This document shows, one piece after another, positions 25,480 through 33,189 of a stretch of DNA of 64,000 nt; position 1 is the first letter of the stretch, and the number at the start of each line of letters is the position of its first letter. A program made the translations under genes and the position numbers. The stretch comes from Blastococcus sp. CT_GayMR16 (GTDB lineage: Bacteria > Actinomycetota > Actinomycetes > Mycobacteriales > Geodermatophilaceae). The stretch covers positions 1 to 64,000 of the forward strand of contig NZ_SPQK01000012.1 in NCBI RefSeq assembly GCF_004570875.1, given 5' to 3'. Under the pieces are notes generated by a model. The model ran no database searches and had not been told where the DNA came from. It saw only the letters and a list, made by a program, of their open reading frames with translations.

Positions 25480-26327
25480 GACCCCGCCCAGGTCCTCGCA
25501 AGCCCCTCGGCCAGGTCCACCGTCGGCGTCCAGCCGAGCAGCTCCCCGGCGGCGGTGGGATCGCACACCCAGTCGGCGGTGTCCCACTCGCGGCCCGGAT
25601 GGAGGCCCGCGGCCGTGGCGATCGGCCGGCCGGTCACCCGCTCGGCCGTGGCGACGAGCTCCTCGGTGCTGGTCTGCACGCCGGTGCCGACGTTGACCAC
25701 GACGCCGGGAGGCAGGCCGTCGTCCCGGGCGGCGCGCACGCACGCCTCGACGACGTCGCCCACCCACACCCAGTCGCGCCGGCTGAGCTGGGCCGGCAGC
25801 GGCACGGTCGCTCCCGTGCGCGCGGCGTCGAGCACCACGGGCACCAGCCGGGTCGGATGGTCGCCCGGCCCGTACACCTGGAACGCCCGCAGCACGGCCG
25901 CGCGGACCCCCCGCTCGGCCGCGGCCGCCTGCAGCAGCAGCGAGCCCGCGGCCTTGGTGGCGCCGAAGAAGCCGCGCGGCTCCAGAGCCGCGTCCTCCGC
26001 GAGGGGTGCGGGCGAGGCCGCGTACTCCGTCGAGGACCCGAGGCGGACCACGGTCCGGCAGCGGTCGGGCAGGGCGTCCACGAGCCAGGGGCTGGTGTTG
26101 ACGGCGACCGTGGCGGCGCGCTCGGTGAGCGTCGCCTTCGCCCGCCCGGCGGCCAGGGAGAACACCACGTCCGGGTCAGCGGCCCGCACCGCGGCGGCCG
26201 ACGCGACCGGGTCCGCGAGGTCGACCTGGGCCCGGGTCAGCCCTCCGACGTCCCAGCCGTCAGCGACCAGCCGGGCGACCAGGTGCCGCCCGACGAAGCC
26301 GCCCGCGCCGGTGACGAGCGCTCTCAC
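25476..26327 (-). CDS. NAD-dependent epimerase/dehydratase (extended SDR)
   Basis: A 283-residue extended SDR acting on nucleotide sugars. It has the cofactor loop ALVTGAGGFVGRHLVARL, VRLGSSTEYAASPAP, the catalytic-site stretch RGFFGATKAAGSLLLQ, the strand VLRAFQVYGPGDHPTRLV and DWVWVGDVVEAC. The usual catalytic Tyr of YxxxK appears as Phe (FGATK), which may lower or change activity. GTG 26327 overlaps the aldolase stop (GTGA). The operon order suggests it prepares the sugar used by the following transferase. Confidence 0.8.
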   Translation of the reverse strand: MRALVTGAGGFVGRHLVARLVADGWDVGGLTRAQVDLADPVASAAAVRAADPDVVFSLAAGRAKATLTERAATVAVNTSPWLVDALPDRCRTVVRLGSSTEYAASPAPLAEDAALEPRGFFGATKAAGSLLLQAAAAERGVRAAVLRAFQVYGPGDHPTRLVPVVLDAARTGATVPLPAQLSRRDWVWVGDVVEACVRAARDDGLPPGVVVNVGTGVQTSTEELVATAERVTGRPIATAAGLHPGREWDTADWVCDPTAAGELLGWTPTVDLAEGLARTWAGS

Positions 26328-27118
26328 GCGGGCAGCGCCGCGGGCAGCCGTTCCCGTCCGGTCACGGCCGCGACGAACCGGTCTCGACGGCCGGCCGCCC
26401 CGATCGGCTCCGCACGCCGCAGGGAAGCAAGGGACTGCAGCAGCCGCGGCACCTCGGTGGCGGGGTCCCGGCCGGCCATGTCGGCCGTGAACGACCGGCG
26501 CAGGAAAGTGAAGTCGGCGCCCAACCGCACGAGCTCGGCGGCCAGGAGATCGCTCGGCACGGGCGACCCGCCGCCGGGCAGCGTCAGGCCGCCGACGCCG
26601 AAGGGCTGGGCCACCTCGGCGCGGACGGCGTCCACCGACCCGTCGACCAGCGGCCGGAAGAGCTCGTCGGACCCACGGTCGATGCGCAGGTCGTTGAGCC
26701 CCACGTAGATGCGCGACAGCGGACGGCTGGCCAGGACGGCGGCGCGCTCGACGGCGTCCTGGGTCTCTATCAGGATGCCGAGCCCGCACCGCCCGGCGAC
26801 CAGGTCCAGCGTCCGGTCGACCTCGTCGGTCGTGCGGACCATCGGCAGCAGCAGTTCGTCGGCGCCGCGCGCGATCGCCTCGTCCACTTCGGCGCCGGTC
26901 CAGGGCCCGGAGCCGTTGATCCGGCACAGCAGCCGCCCGTCGGTGGCGGCGCGCATGCGGGTGAGGTCCTCGGCGGTGTCGGCGTTGATCTGGGTGCCCT
27001 CGCCGAGCTGCCGGCGTTCCTTGCCGCGGCGTTCCCAGTCCACGACGATCCCGGCCGCGCCGGCGTCGACCACCGCGGAGCCCCAGCGGGGGTCGACGGT
27101 GAAGAGGAACAGTTCCAC
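26324..27118 (-). CDS. HpcH/HpaI-type aldolase or citrate lyase-like enzyme
   Basis: A 264-residue TIM-barrel enzyme of the HpcH/HpaI and CitE family, which cleaves or forms C-C bonds on pyruvate- or CoA-derived substrates with a divalent metal. Seen are AGAAGIVVDWERRGKERR, LLCRINGSGPWTG, GADELLLPMVRTTDEVD, the metal-ligand Glu in GLGILIETQDAVE and YVGLNDLRIDRG. GTG 27118 has TAAGCT six bases upstream, a leaderless arrangement. It heads the operon with the epimerase and GT2 genes through two GTGA overlaps. The combination with sugar enzymes is uncommon and the product is unknown. Confidence 0.8.
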   Translation of the reverse strand: MELFLFTVDPRWGSAVVDAGAAGIVVDWERRGKERRQLGEGTQINADTAEDLTRMRAATDGRLLCRINGSGPWTGAEVDEAIARGADELLLPMVRTTDEVDRTLDLVAGRCGLGILIETQDAVERAAVLASRPLSRIYVGLNDLRIDRGSDELFRPLVDGSVDAVRAEVAQPFGVGGLTLPGGGSPVPSDLLAAELVRLGADFTFLRRSFTADMAGRDPATEVPRLLQSLASLRRAEPIGAAGRRDRFVAAVTGRERLPAALPA

Positions 27119-27124
27119 GCCCGC

Positions 27125-27130
27125 AGCTTA
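27125..27130 (-). promoter_or_regulatory. leaderless-type -10 box of the aldolase operon
   Basis: Reading the minus strand, TAAGCT stands six bases before GTG 27118. It overlaps the candidate iron box at 27128-27146. Confidence 0.5.
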
Positions 27131-27146
27131 GGCTTCCCTAACCGGA
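27128..27146. promoter_or_regulatory. candidate IdeR/DtxR iron box at the aldolase operon promoter
   Basis: TTAGGCTTCCCTAACCGGA agrees with the IdeR consensus TTAGGTTAGGCTAACCTAA at 14 of 19 places by my count. It overlaps the -10 box of the aldolase operon, where binding would block transcription when iron is plentiful. Confidence 0.4.
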
Positions 27147-27174
27147 AACCTGGAAGCCCCCTGGGAGCGGGCCG

Positions 27175-28257
27175 TCAGGCCGAGCGGGCCGCTGCCGGCT
27201 GCGCGGTGAGGTCCTGCGGGAAGGCGAGCGCCGCGCCCAGAACCGAGACCGACACGTCTTCCCCTGCCGACGGCAGGTCCGCGCCCTCGAGCCGCGCGCT
27301 GACCAAGCGGCCGTCGGGCAGGTCCAGCCAGACGCGGGAGTCGTGGCCGTAGAAGTCCACGGCCCGCACGCGGGCGACGGGCAGGTCCGGCCGTGGCGCG
27401 GACAGCCGGAGCTGCTCCGGGCGCAGCAGCACTCTCGCGCTGCCGTCCGGGACGGCGGCGTCGCCGGCCGGCTCGAGGGGCAGGGCGCCGAGGACACAGT
27501 GCGCCACCCCGGCCCGGACGTCGGCGTCGAGCACGACGGCCTCGCCGACGAACGTCGCGACGTCGAGGTCGGTCGGCCGCCGGTAGAGCGTGCGCGGGTC
27601 GGTGAGCTGCACCAGCCGCCCCCCGCGGAGCACGGCGACCTGGTCGGCCATCGACAGCGCCTCGGCCTGGTCGTGGGTGACCAGCACCGCGGTCGCGCCG
27701 ATCGCCCGCAGCGCTGCCGCGACGGCTACCCGGGTCTCCTCGCGCAGCCCGGCGTCGAGTGAGGAGAACGGCTCGTCGAGCAGCACCAGGGAGGGCCCGG
27801 GCGCCAGAGCCCGGGCGAGGGCCACCCGCTGCTGCTGCCCACCGGAGAGCTGGTGCGGGGGCCGGTCGGCCAGATCGGCATCGAGGCCGACGAGCGCCAG
27901 GAGCTCGCGGACCCGTCCGCCGTCGCGCCGCTGCTGCCGGGGCAGGCCGAAGCTGATGTTTCCGGCGACGGTCAGGTGCGGGAACAGCCCGCCCTCCTGC
28001 GGCACGAACCCGATCCCGCGCCGGCGGGCGGCCACGCTGCGCCCGGCGCCGGTGACCACCCGGTCGCCCACGACGACGGTGCCGGAGTCGGGGTCGTCGA
28101 AGCCGGCGATCAGCCGCAGGAGGGTCGTCTTGCCGCAGCCCGAGGGGCCGAGCAGTGCGGTGAGGCTGCCGGCCGGCACGTGCAGGTCCACCCCGGTCAG
28201 GACCGGGGTGCCGGGAGTGAAGGACTTGGTCAGGTCCGTCACTGTCAGTGAGCTCAT
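27175..28257 (-). CDS. fbpC: ferric iron ABC transporter, ATP-binding subunit
   Basis: A 360-residue ABC ATPase energising ferric iron uptake. Walker A GPSGCGKTT (about residues 36-44), the Q-loop FVPQEGGLFPHLTVAGN, signature LSGGQQQRVALARAL, Walker B LVLLDEPFSSLD and VTHDQAEAL are all intact. The C-terminal 130 residues (VLLRPEQLRLSAP, VDFYGHDSRVWLDL) form the TOBE-type regulatory domain of FbpC/AfuC. ATG 28257 overlaps the permease stop (ATGA). It is the third gene of the fbpABC operon. Confidence 0.9.
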   Translation of the reverse strand: MSSLTVTDLTKSFTPGTPVLTGVDLHVPAGSLTALLGPSGCGKTTLLRLIAGFDDPDSGTVVVGDRVVTGAGRSVAARRRGIGFVPQEGGLFPHLTVAGNISFGLPRQQRRDGGRVRELLALVGLDADLADRPPHQLSGGQQQRVALARALAPGPSLVLLDEPFSSLDAGLREETRVAVAAALRAIGATAVLVTHDQAEALSMADQVAVLRGGRLVQLTDPRTLYRRPTDLDVATFVGEAVVLDADVRAGVAHCVLGALPLEPAGDAAVPDGSARVLLRPEQLRLSAPRPDLPVARVRAVDFYGHDSRVWLDLPDGRLVSARLEGADLPSAGEDVSVSVLGAALAFPQDLTAQPAAARSA

Positions 28258-29852
28258 GGGGTCAGACCTCGTCGGGGGTCGCGGGACAGCAGCACGGTAG
28301 CGGGCGCTGACAGCAGCACCATGACCACGGCATACGGGGCGGCAGCGCCGTACTCCAGCGCGCTGCTCGCCGACCAGAACGCGGTGGCCAGCGTGGTCGT
28401 TCCCGTGGGCGCGAGCAGCAGGGTCGCGGTCAGCTCGGTGACGACGGCGAGGAAGACGAGCGCGGCCCCGGCGCCGATCCCCGGGGCGAGCAGCGGGAGG
28501 GTGACCCGCCGGAGCCGGTCGGGCGCCGAGGAACCCAGCGAGGCGGCGACGTCGTCGTAGAGCGGCGTGGACTGCTCGACCGCGGCGCGCACGGTCACGA
28601 TCGCCCGGGGCAGGAACAGGATCGCGTAGGCGGCCAGCAGCACCGGCACGGTCTGGTAGAGCCACGGCGTCGCCCGGATGCTGATCGTCACGAGCGCGAG
28701 GGCGACGACGATGCCAGGTACGGCGCTGCCGAGGTAGGTGCTGCGCTCGAGCAGGGTGGAGAGCCGGCCGCGGGCCCGGACGGCCAGCCACCCGGTGGGC
28801 AGCGCCATCGCCGTCGTGGCGACCGCAGCGGTACCGGCCAGCGCGAGCGTCGTGCCGGTCGTGGCCGCCAGGCTGTTCCAGTCGAGGGCGGTCGACGCCC
28901 CCCGGGCCATCCACCAGCCCAGGCTGGCGAGCGGCACGAGCAGCGCCAGACCGACGAGCGCTCCGAGCCCGGCCAGGGCGGGGACGGTCAGTGCCCGCAG
29001 GGCCACCGGACGGCCGGGCCGCGCGGCACCGCGGCCGCTGCGTGCATAGCCCCGCCGCCCGCGCAGCCGGAGTTCGGCCAGCAGCAGCGCCAGGCAGAGC
29101 AGCACGAGGACGCCGGCCAGCATCGTCGCGCCGGGGCCATTGAAGGTGGCCCGGTACTGGTCGTAGATCGCGGTGGTGAAGGTCGGGTATCGCAGCATCT
29201 GCAGCGCGCCGAACTCGGCCATCAGGTGCAGGGCGACCAGCAGGCTGCCGCCGAGGAACGCGACGCGCAGCTGCGGCAGGTGCACCCGGAAGAACACCGC
29301 CCAGCTGGACAGCCCGAGACCGCGGGCGGTCTCCTCCAGCGCCGGGTCCAGCCCGCGGAAGGCCGCGGCCACAGGCAGGTACACGAACGGGAAGTAGGAC
29401 AGCGTCACGACGAGCAGGGCGCCGGCGTAGGTGTCCAGGCCCGGCAGGAGCGAGATCCACGCGTAGCTGTTGACGAACGCCGGGACCGCGAGCGGGGCCA
29501 CCAGCAGGACGTGCCACACCCGCCGCGCCGGCACCGAGGACCGTTCGACCAGCCAGGCCGCGCCCACCCCGAGGACGCCGCAGCACAGCACCGTGCCCAG
29601 CACCAGGCGCGCGGTGTTCCAGAGCAGCTCGGCGACCCGCGGCCGGAACACCAGCTCGCGCACCCCGGACCAGCCGACGTCGACGGTGTAGACCGCGATG
29701 TAGCCCAGCGGGAGGAGCGCCAGCGCGGCCACGCAGACCGCCAGGGCCACCGTCACCGGCGAGCGCCGCAGCCGCCGTCCACCCGTCGACGTGCGCCGTC
29801 GCCGGTCCGCAGGGGGCGGCGCACCGGTGCCCGGGACGGCGACGGTGGTCAG
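28254..29852 (-). CDS. fbpB: ferric iron ABC transporter, permease subunit
   Basis: A 532-residue fused double permease with about twelve spans and two copies of the EAA-type loop (EETARGLGLSSWAVFFRVHLPQ near 200 and DDVAASLGSSAPDRLRRVTLPL near 465), as in FbpB/SfuB. The start is unclear. No ATG or GTG precedes the first span, and CTG at 29850-29852 overlaps the fbpA stop (CTGA) with GGGG five bases upstream, which I take as the start. GTG 29756 would cut into the first span. It passes Fe3+ delivered by FbpA through the membrane. Confidence 0.85.
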   Translation of the reverse strand: MTTVAVPGTGAPPPADRRRRTSTGGRRLRRSPVTVALAVCVAALALLPLGYIAVYTVDVGWSGVRELVFRPRVAELLWNTARLVLGTVLCCGVLGVGAAWLVERSSVPARRVWHVLLVAPLAVPAFVNSYAWISLLPGLDTYAGALLVVTLSYFPFVYLPVAAAFRGLDPALEETARGLGLSSWAVFFRVHLPQLRVAFLGGSLLVALHLMAEFGALQMLRYPTFTTAIYDQYRATFNGPGATMLAGVLVLLCLALLLAELRLRGRRGYARSGRGAARPGRPVALRALTVPALAGLGALVGLALLVPLASLGWWMARGASTALDWNSLAATTGTTLALAGTAAVATTAMALPTGWLAVRARGRLSTLLERSTYLGSAVPGIVVALALVTISIRATPWLYQTVPVLLAAYAILFLPRAIVTVRAAVEQSTPLYDDVAASLGSSAPDRLRRVTLPLLAPGIGAGAALVFLAVVTELTATLLLAPTGTTTLATAFWSASSALEYGAAAPYAVVMVLLSAPATVLLSRDPRRGLTP

Positions 29853-30862
29853 AGCAGCCCCACGTCCTGCATCAGCTCGGTGACCGTCGTCGAGCTGAGC
29901 GAACCGGGGTCGACGACGGGGGCGCCGAGCCCGTCCAGCGGCGGCAGCGCGTCCGCCGAGGCGACCCCGGTGCCGACGGCGTACTCGAGCGCGTCGCTCT
30001 CGGCGAGACGCCGCTGCGCCTCCGGGCTGGTGAGGAACTCGACGAGGCGCTGGGCCTCCTCGGGCTGGTCGGAGGAGGCGAGGACGCCGGCGCCGGAGAC
30101 ACTGACGAAGGCGCCCGGGTCCTGGTTGCCGAAGAAGTGCAGCCGCGCGTCGTCCCCGACGAGGCCACCCTCGGCCTGGTCGCGGTACCAGTAGTAGTGG
30201 TACATCACGCCGACGTCGACCTCGCTCTCGTCGACGGCCTTCATCACCGCGGTGTTGCTGGCGTAGACCTCGGCGTTGCTCTCCAGGCCGGTCAGCCACG
30301 CGCGGGTGGCGTCCTCACCCTCGAGCGCGAGGACGGCGCTGACGATGGCCTGGAAGTCCGCGCCCCCGGCCGCGATCCCCACCCGGCCCGCCCACTCGGG
30401 GTTCGCGAGGTCGAGGATCGACGCGGGCAGCTCGGCCTCGGCGACGTCCTGGGGGTTGTAGGCCAGCACGGTGGAACGGGCGGCGAAGCCGACCCAGGTG
30501 CCCGACGACGGCCGGTACTGCTCGCCGACCTGGTCGAGGGTCGCCTGGTCCAGCGGCTCGAGGAGCCCGGCGTCGTCCACCACGTCGATGGCCGGGCTGT
30601 TCTCGGTCAGGAACACGTCGGCCGGGGAGGCGTCGTCCTCTTGGACGATCTGGTTGGCGAGCTCTGAGTCGTTGGCGTCGCGGAACTCCAGCTCGATCCC
30701 CGTCTCCTCGGTGAACTCGGTGAGCATCGCCCGGACCAGGCTCTCGTGCTGCGCGCTGTACACGGTCAGCGTCGCCTGGTCCGCCGAGCCGCACGCCGCG
30801 AGCACGGTGCCGGCGGCGAGGGTGGCGGCGATGCCTGCGGTCGCCCGCACGAGCCTGGTCAC
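29849..30862 (-). CDS. fbpA: ferric iron-binding lipoprotein
   Basis: A 337-residue substrate-binding lipoprotein of the FbpA class. A signal sequence with lipobox (GTVLAACGS, lipid-bearing Cys near residue 24) is followed by the type II binding fold: TLTVYSAQHESLVRAML, PADVFLTENSPAID, WVGFAARSTVLAYN and GVMYHYYWYRDQAEGG, the tyrosine cluster that holds Fe3+ in this family. GTG 30862 has AAGGAG nine bases upstream. A good iron box at 30880-30898 lies just upstream, so the operon is probably shut off by an IdeR/DtxR regulator in iron-rich cells. Confidence 0.9.
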   Translation of the reverse strand: MTRLVRATAGIAATLAAGTVLAACGSADQATLTVYSAQHESLVRAMLTEFTEETGIELEFRDANDSELANQIVQEDDASPADVFLTENSPAIDVVDDAGLLEPLDQATLDQVGEQYRPSSGTWVGFAARSTVLAYNPQDVAEAELPASILDLANPEWAGRVGIAAGGADFQAIVSAVLALEGEDATRAWLTGLESNAEVYASNTAVMKAVDESEVDVGVMYHYYWYRDQAEGGLVGDDARLHFFGNQDPGAFVSVSGAGVLASSDQPEEAQRLVEFLTSPEAQRRLAESDALEYAVGTGVASADALPPLDGLGAPVVDPGSLSSTTVTELMQDVGLL

Positions 30863-30879
30863 GCGTCGTTCTCCTTCAG

Positions 30880-30898
30880 CTAGGCAAGGCACACCTAA
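30880..30898. promoter_or_regulatory. IdeR/DmdR-type iron box upstream of fbpA
   Basis: CTAGGCAAGGCACACCTAA agrees with the Streptomyces iron box TTAGGTTAGGCTCACCTAA at 15 of 19 places. It lies 18-36 bases upstream of the fbpA start, over the expected promoter. Confidence 0.7.
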
Positions 30899-30948
30899 TC
30901 ACGACGACGGGTGACCACGGCGACCGCCCGCCGCGCGGCTCCCCGGAC

Positions 30949-31422
30949 GTGAGCTACAACAAGTCGGTGACCTCTCCTTCGCTCCACCTGCGCACGGCTG
31001 CGTTCGCCGACCTCACCCCGTTCGAGGTGTACGACCTGTGCCGGCTGCGGGTGGACGTCTTCGTCGTCGAGCAGGAGTGCCCGTACCCGGAGCTGGACGG
31101 CCGGGACGTCGAGCCGGCGACCGTGCACCTGTGGCTGGAGTCCGACGGCGAGGTCGCCGCGACCATCCGGGTCCTGGACGACGGGGCGAGCCGGGCGATC
31201 GGGCGGGTGGCGACCGCCGCGGGCTTCCGCGGGCAGGGGCTGGCCGCGCGGCTGATGGCGGAGGGCATCGCGCTCTGCGGCGACGTCCCGATCACGCTCG
31301 GCGCGCAGGCCCACCTCGAGGGCTGGTACGAGCGCTTCGGCTTCCGCCGCAGCGGCCCCGGCTACATCGAGGACGGCATCCCCCACGTGCCCATGCGGCG
31401 CGAGCCGGCTCTCAGCGCGTGA
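30949..31422 (+). CDS. GNAT acetyltransferase (ElaA-like)
   Basis: A 157-residue N-acetyltransferase close to ElaA. Seen are LRVDVFVVEQECPYPELDGRD, the core strand IGRVATAAGFRGQGLAARLM with the acetyl-CoA loop RGQGLA, and HLEGWYERFGFRRSGPGYIEDGIPH. These cytoplasmic enzymes acetylate small amines. GTG 30949 gives MSYNKS before the conserved part; GTG 30967 (VTSPSLHLR) is an equal alternative and neither has a ribosome site. It is divergent from fbpA, and its end overlaps the converging lipoprotein gene by 11 bases. Confidence 0.85.
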   Translation: MSYNKSVTSPSLHLRTAAFADLTPFEVYDLCRLRVDVFVVEQECPYPELDGRDVEPATVHLWLESDGEVAATIRVLDDGASRAIGRVATAAGFRGQGLAARLMAEGIALCGDVPITLGAQAHLEGWYERFGFRRSGPGYIEDGIPHVPMRREPALSA

Positions 31423-32626
31423 CGCCGGTGTGCCCGAGGGAGTACCGCCCCGGCTGGGGCCAGACGCAGAGCCCGTGCGGCCCGTCGCCCACCGGGATGC
31501 GCGCGAGCAGGCTCCCGTCGGCCGTGGAGATCACGTAGACCTCCCTGTTGTAGCGGCCGGACAGCCACAGCTGGGTGCCGTCCGCCGTCACGCCGCCCAT
31601 GTCCGGGCTGCCGCCCGGGACCGGCCAGGTCGCCTTCACCTCGCCCGTGACGGGATCCAGGACGCTGACGGTGCCGGCGATCCGGCTGGTCACGTAGAGC
31701 ACGGCGGCGTCGCGGCTGGGGTAGATGCCGTGCGTCCCGGCGCCCAGGGGGATCTGTCCGATGACCTGGGTCGCGGCCCCGTCGAGCACCCAGAGGCCGC
31801 CCTGGTCGGAGTCGGCGATGTAGAAGCGCTGGCCGTCGGGCGAGAGCTTGATGTCCTGCGGTCCCATGTGGGTGTTGCGGACGGGCATGTCGATGATCCG
31901 CAGCAGCGTCCTGGAGGCGACGTCGACGACGGCAACCCGGCCGGCGAACTCGCAGGTGAACACCGCCGTCCGCCCGTCGGCGGTGAAGTCGGCGTGGTCG
32001 ATGCCGCCGCACTCGGGGATCGCCAGCTGTCCCTGCTCGGCCCAGGTGTGCGGGTCGTAGAACACGAGCATCCTGCGGGCCTCGGCGACGGAGACGGCCG
32101 AGCTCCCGTCGGGCCAGAAGTACATGTTGTACGGGTCGATCACCGGGATCCGGTCACCGTGCGCCCCGGTCTTCGGGTCGATCGGCGTGATCGTGTTCCC
32201 GATGTCGTCGGTCGCGTAGAGCATCTGCATGTCGTAGGAGGGGACGACGTGCTGGACCTCGATCCCGGCCTCGAACCGGTCGATCTCCTGGAAGGTGGCG
32301 GGGTCGATGACCCGGACCTCGCCGGACCCGCTGTGCGGCACGTAGACCAGCGGCCGGGCCGCCGCGGCGGCGGGGCTGAGCTCACCCGCGCCGGCCTCGG
32401 AGTACAGGTTGGCGGGGTCGACCACGGCCGGCATGCCCGGCAGCACGTCGACGGCGGGAGTGGTCGGCGCGGCACTGGTCGTCGGGCTCGGGCTCGGGGA
32501 CGACGCCGACGCCGCGGAGTGGCTCGCGTGGGGCTCCGCCTCGCCGCCGTCCGCGGCCGACGTGCATCCGGTGAGCACGGCCAGCGCGAGCGGCACGGCC
32601 GCGAACCGGGAACGCCTGCCTGCCAT
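31412..32626 (-). CDS. YVTN-type beta-propeller lipoprotein
   Basis: A 404-residue exported lipoprotein. The lipobox AVLTGCTS puts the lipid on a Cys near residue 19. A Ser/Thr/Pro linker (SASSPSPSPTTSAAPTT) leads to a propeller of repeated blades such as LVYVPHSGSGEVRVIDPATF, KLSPDGQRFYIADSDQGG, LYVTSRIAGTVSVLDP and LWLSGRYNREVYVISTADG. Proteins like this scaffold or bind partners in the envelope and are not usually enzymes. ATG 32626 has GAGGGGG upstream. Ligand unknown. Confidence 0.85.
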   Translation of the reverse strand: MAGRRSRFAAVPLALAVLTGCTSAADGGEAEPHASHSAASASSPSPSPTTSAAPTTPAVDVLPGMPAVVDPANLYSEAGAGELSPAAAAARPLVYVPHSGSGEVRVIDPATFQEIDRFEAGIEVQHVVPSYDMQMLYATDDIGNTITPIDPKTGAHGDRIPVIDPYNMYFWPDGSSAVSVAEARRMLVFYDPHTWAEQGQLAIPECGGIDHADFTADGRTAVFTCEFAGRVAVVDVASRTLLRIIDMPVRNTHMGPQDIKLSPDGQRFYIADSDQGGLWVLDGAATQVIGQIPLGAGTHGIYPSRDAAVLYVTSRIAGTVSVLDPVTGEVKATWPVPGGSPDMGGVTADGTQLWLSGRYNREVYVISTADGSLLARIPVGDGPHGLCVWPQPGRYSLGHTGVTR

Positions 32627-32722
32627 GCCGGCCCCCTCGCCGTCGACCGCCCGGGACCCGGTCACCCTGCCAGCCCGGTAGCCACCGCGGGCCGTCCTCC
32701 TGCGTCGCGGGAGGATCTGCCC

Positions 32723-33025
32723 ATGGACGACCGCGCGCTCCTCCGGACGACGGCCGACCGCCTCGACCGGCTCGCCGCCCGCACCACGGCGGGCGACTGG
32801 CGGACCGGCGGACTGCTGGCCAGCCGCCCCGAGGTGATCGCCCACAGCCATGGCGCCACCGAGCACGTGGCCGAGGCCCGGGCCGGCTCGGCCGGGTGGA
32901 TCATCGCCCTGTCCCCCGCCGTCGGCCCGCCGCTGGCCGCCTGGCTGCGCGCAGCGGCCGAGGCACCGGCGGTCGAGCCCGCGGCGACGGCGGTGGCGCG
33001 GGTCCTGCTGGAGCGGCTGCCCTGA
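32723..33025 (+). CDS. small conserved-looking protein of unknown function
   Basis: A 100-residue soluble protein. It begins MDDRALLRTTADRLDRLAARTTAGDWRTGG and has a helical middle (SHGATEHVAEARAGSAGWI). ATG 32723 follows GGGAGGA. I do not know a named family for it. Its single short helical domain, rich in Ala and Arg, could be a regulatory or binding module. It ends one base before the stop of the tiny minus-strand frame at 33027. Confidence 0.65.
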   Translation: MDDRALLRTTADRLDRLAARTTAGDWRTGGLLASRPEVIAHSHGATEHVAEARAGSAGWIIALSPAVGPPLAAWLRAAAEAPAVEPAATAVARVLLERLP

Positions 33026-33026
33026 C

Positions 33027-33143
33027 TCAGGCGGCGCGGATCCGGCCGCACGGTGCCCAGAAGGCCACCGATGCGCCGATATGGGTGGTGAGCAGGAGCT
33101 TCCGCCAGCGCGGAGCGAGGCGGCGGGTGGCGGTACCGGCCAT
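33027..33143 (-). CDS. 38-residue microprotein or truncated DUF2269-like gene
   Basis: ATG 33143 to TGA 33027-33029 encodes 38 residues with WRKLLLTTHIGASVAFWAP, which looks like the first membrane span of DUF2269-type proteins and then stops. TATCGT seven bases before the ATG lies inside the operator shared with the MarR gene, so it seems to be expressed and repressed with it. It may be the remnant of a longer MarR-controlled membrane gene or a true small membrane protein. Confidence 0.4.
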   Translation of the reverse strand: MAGTATRRLAPRWRKLLLTTHIGASVAFWAPCGRIRAA

Positions 33144-33151
33144 GCCGACGA

Positions 33152-33182
33152 CGATAGACGTCTAACGTTTCGACGTCTATCG
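33152..33182. promoter_or_regulatory. symmetric MarR operator with two opposed -10 boxes
   Basis: A perfect 11-base inverted repeat, CGATAGACGTC (33152-33162) and GACGTCTATCG (33172-33182), with a nine-base spacer. Each arm carries TATCGT as the leaderless -10 box of one divergent gene: 33178-33183 for the MarR gene (six bases before GTG) and 33151-33156 on the minus strand for the 38-residue frame (seven bases before ATG). Binding would close both. Confidence 0.75.
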
Positions 33183-33189
33183 TTCTCTC

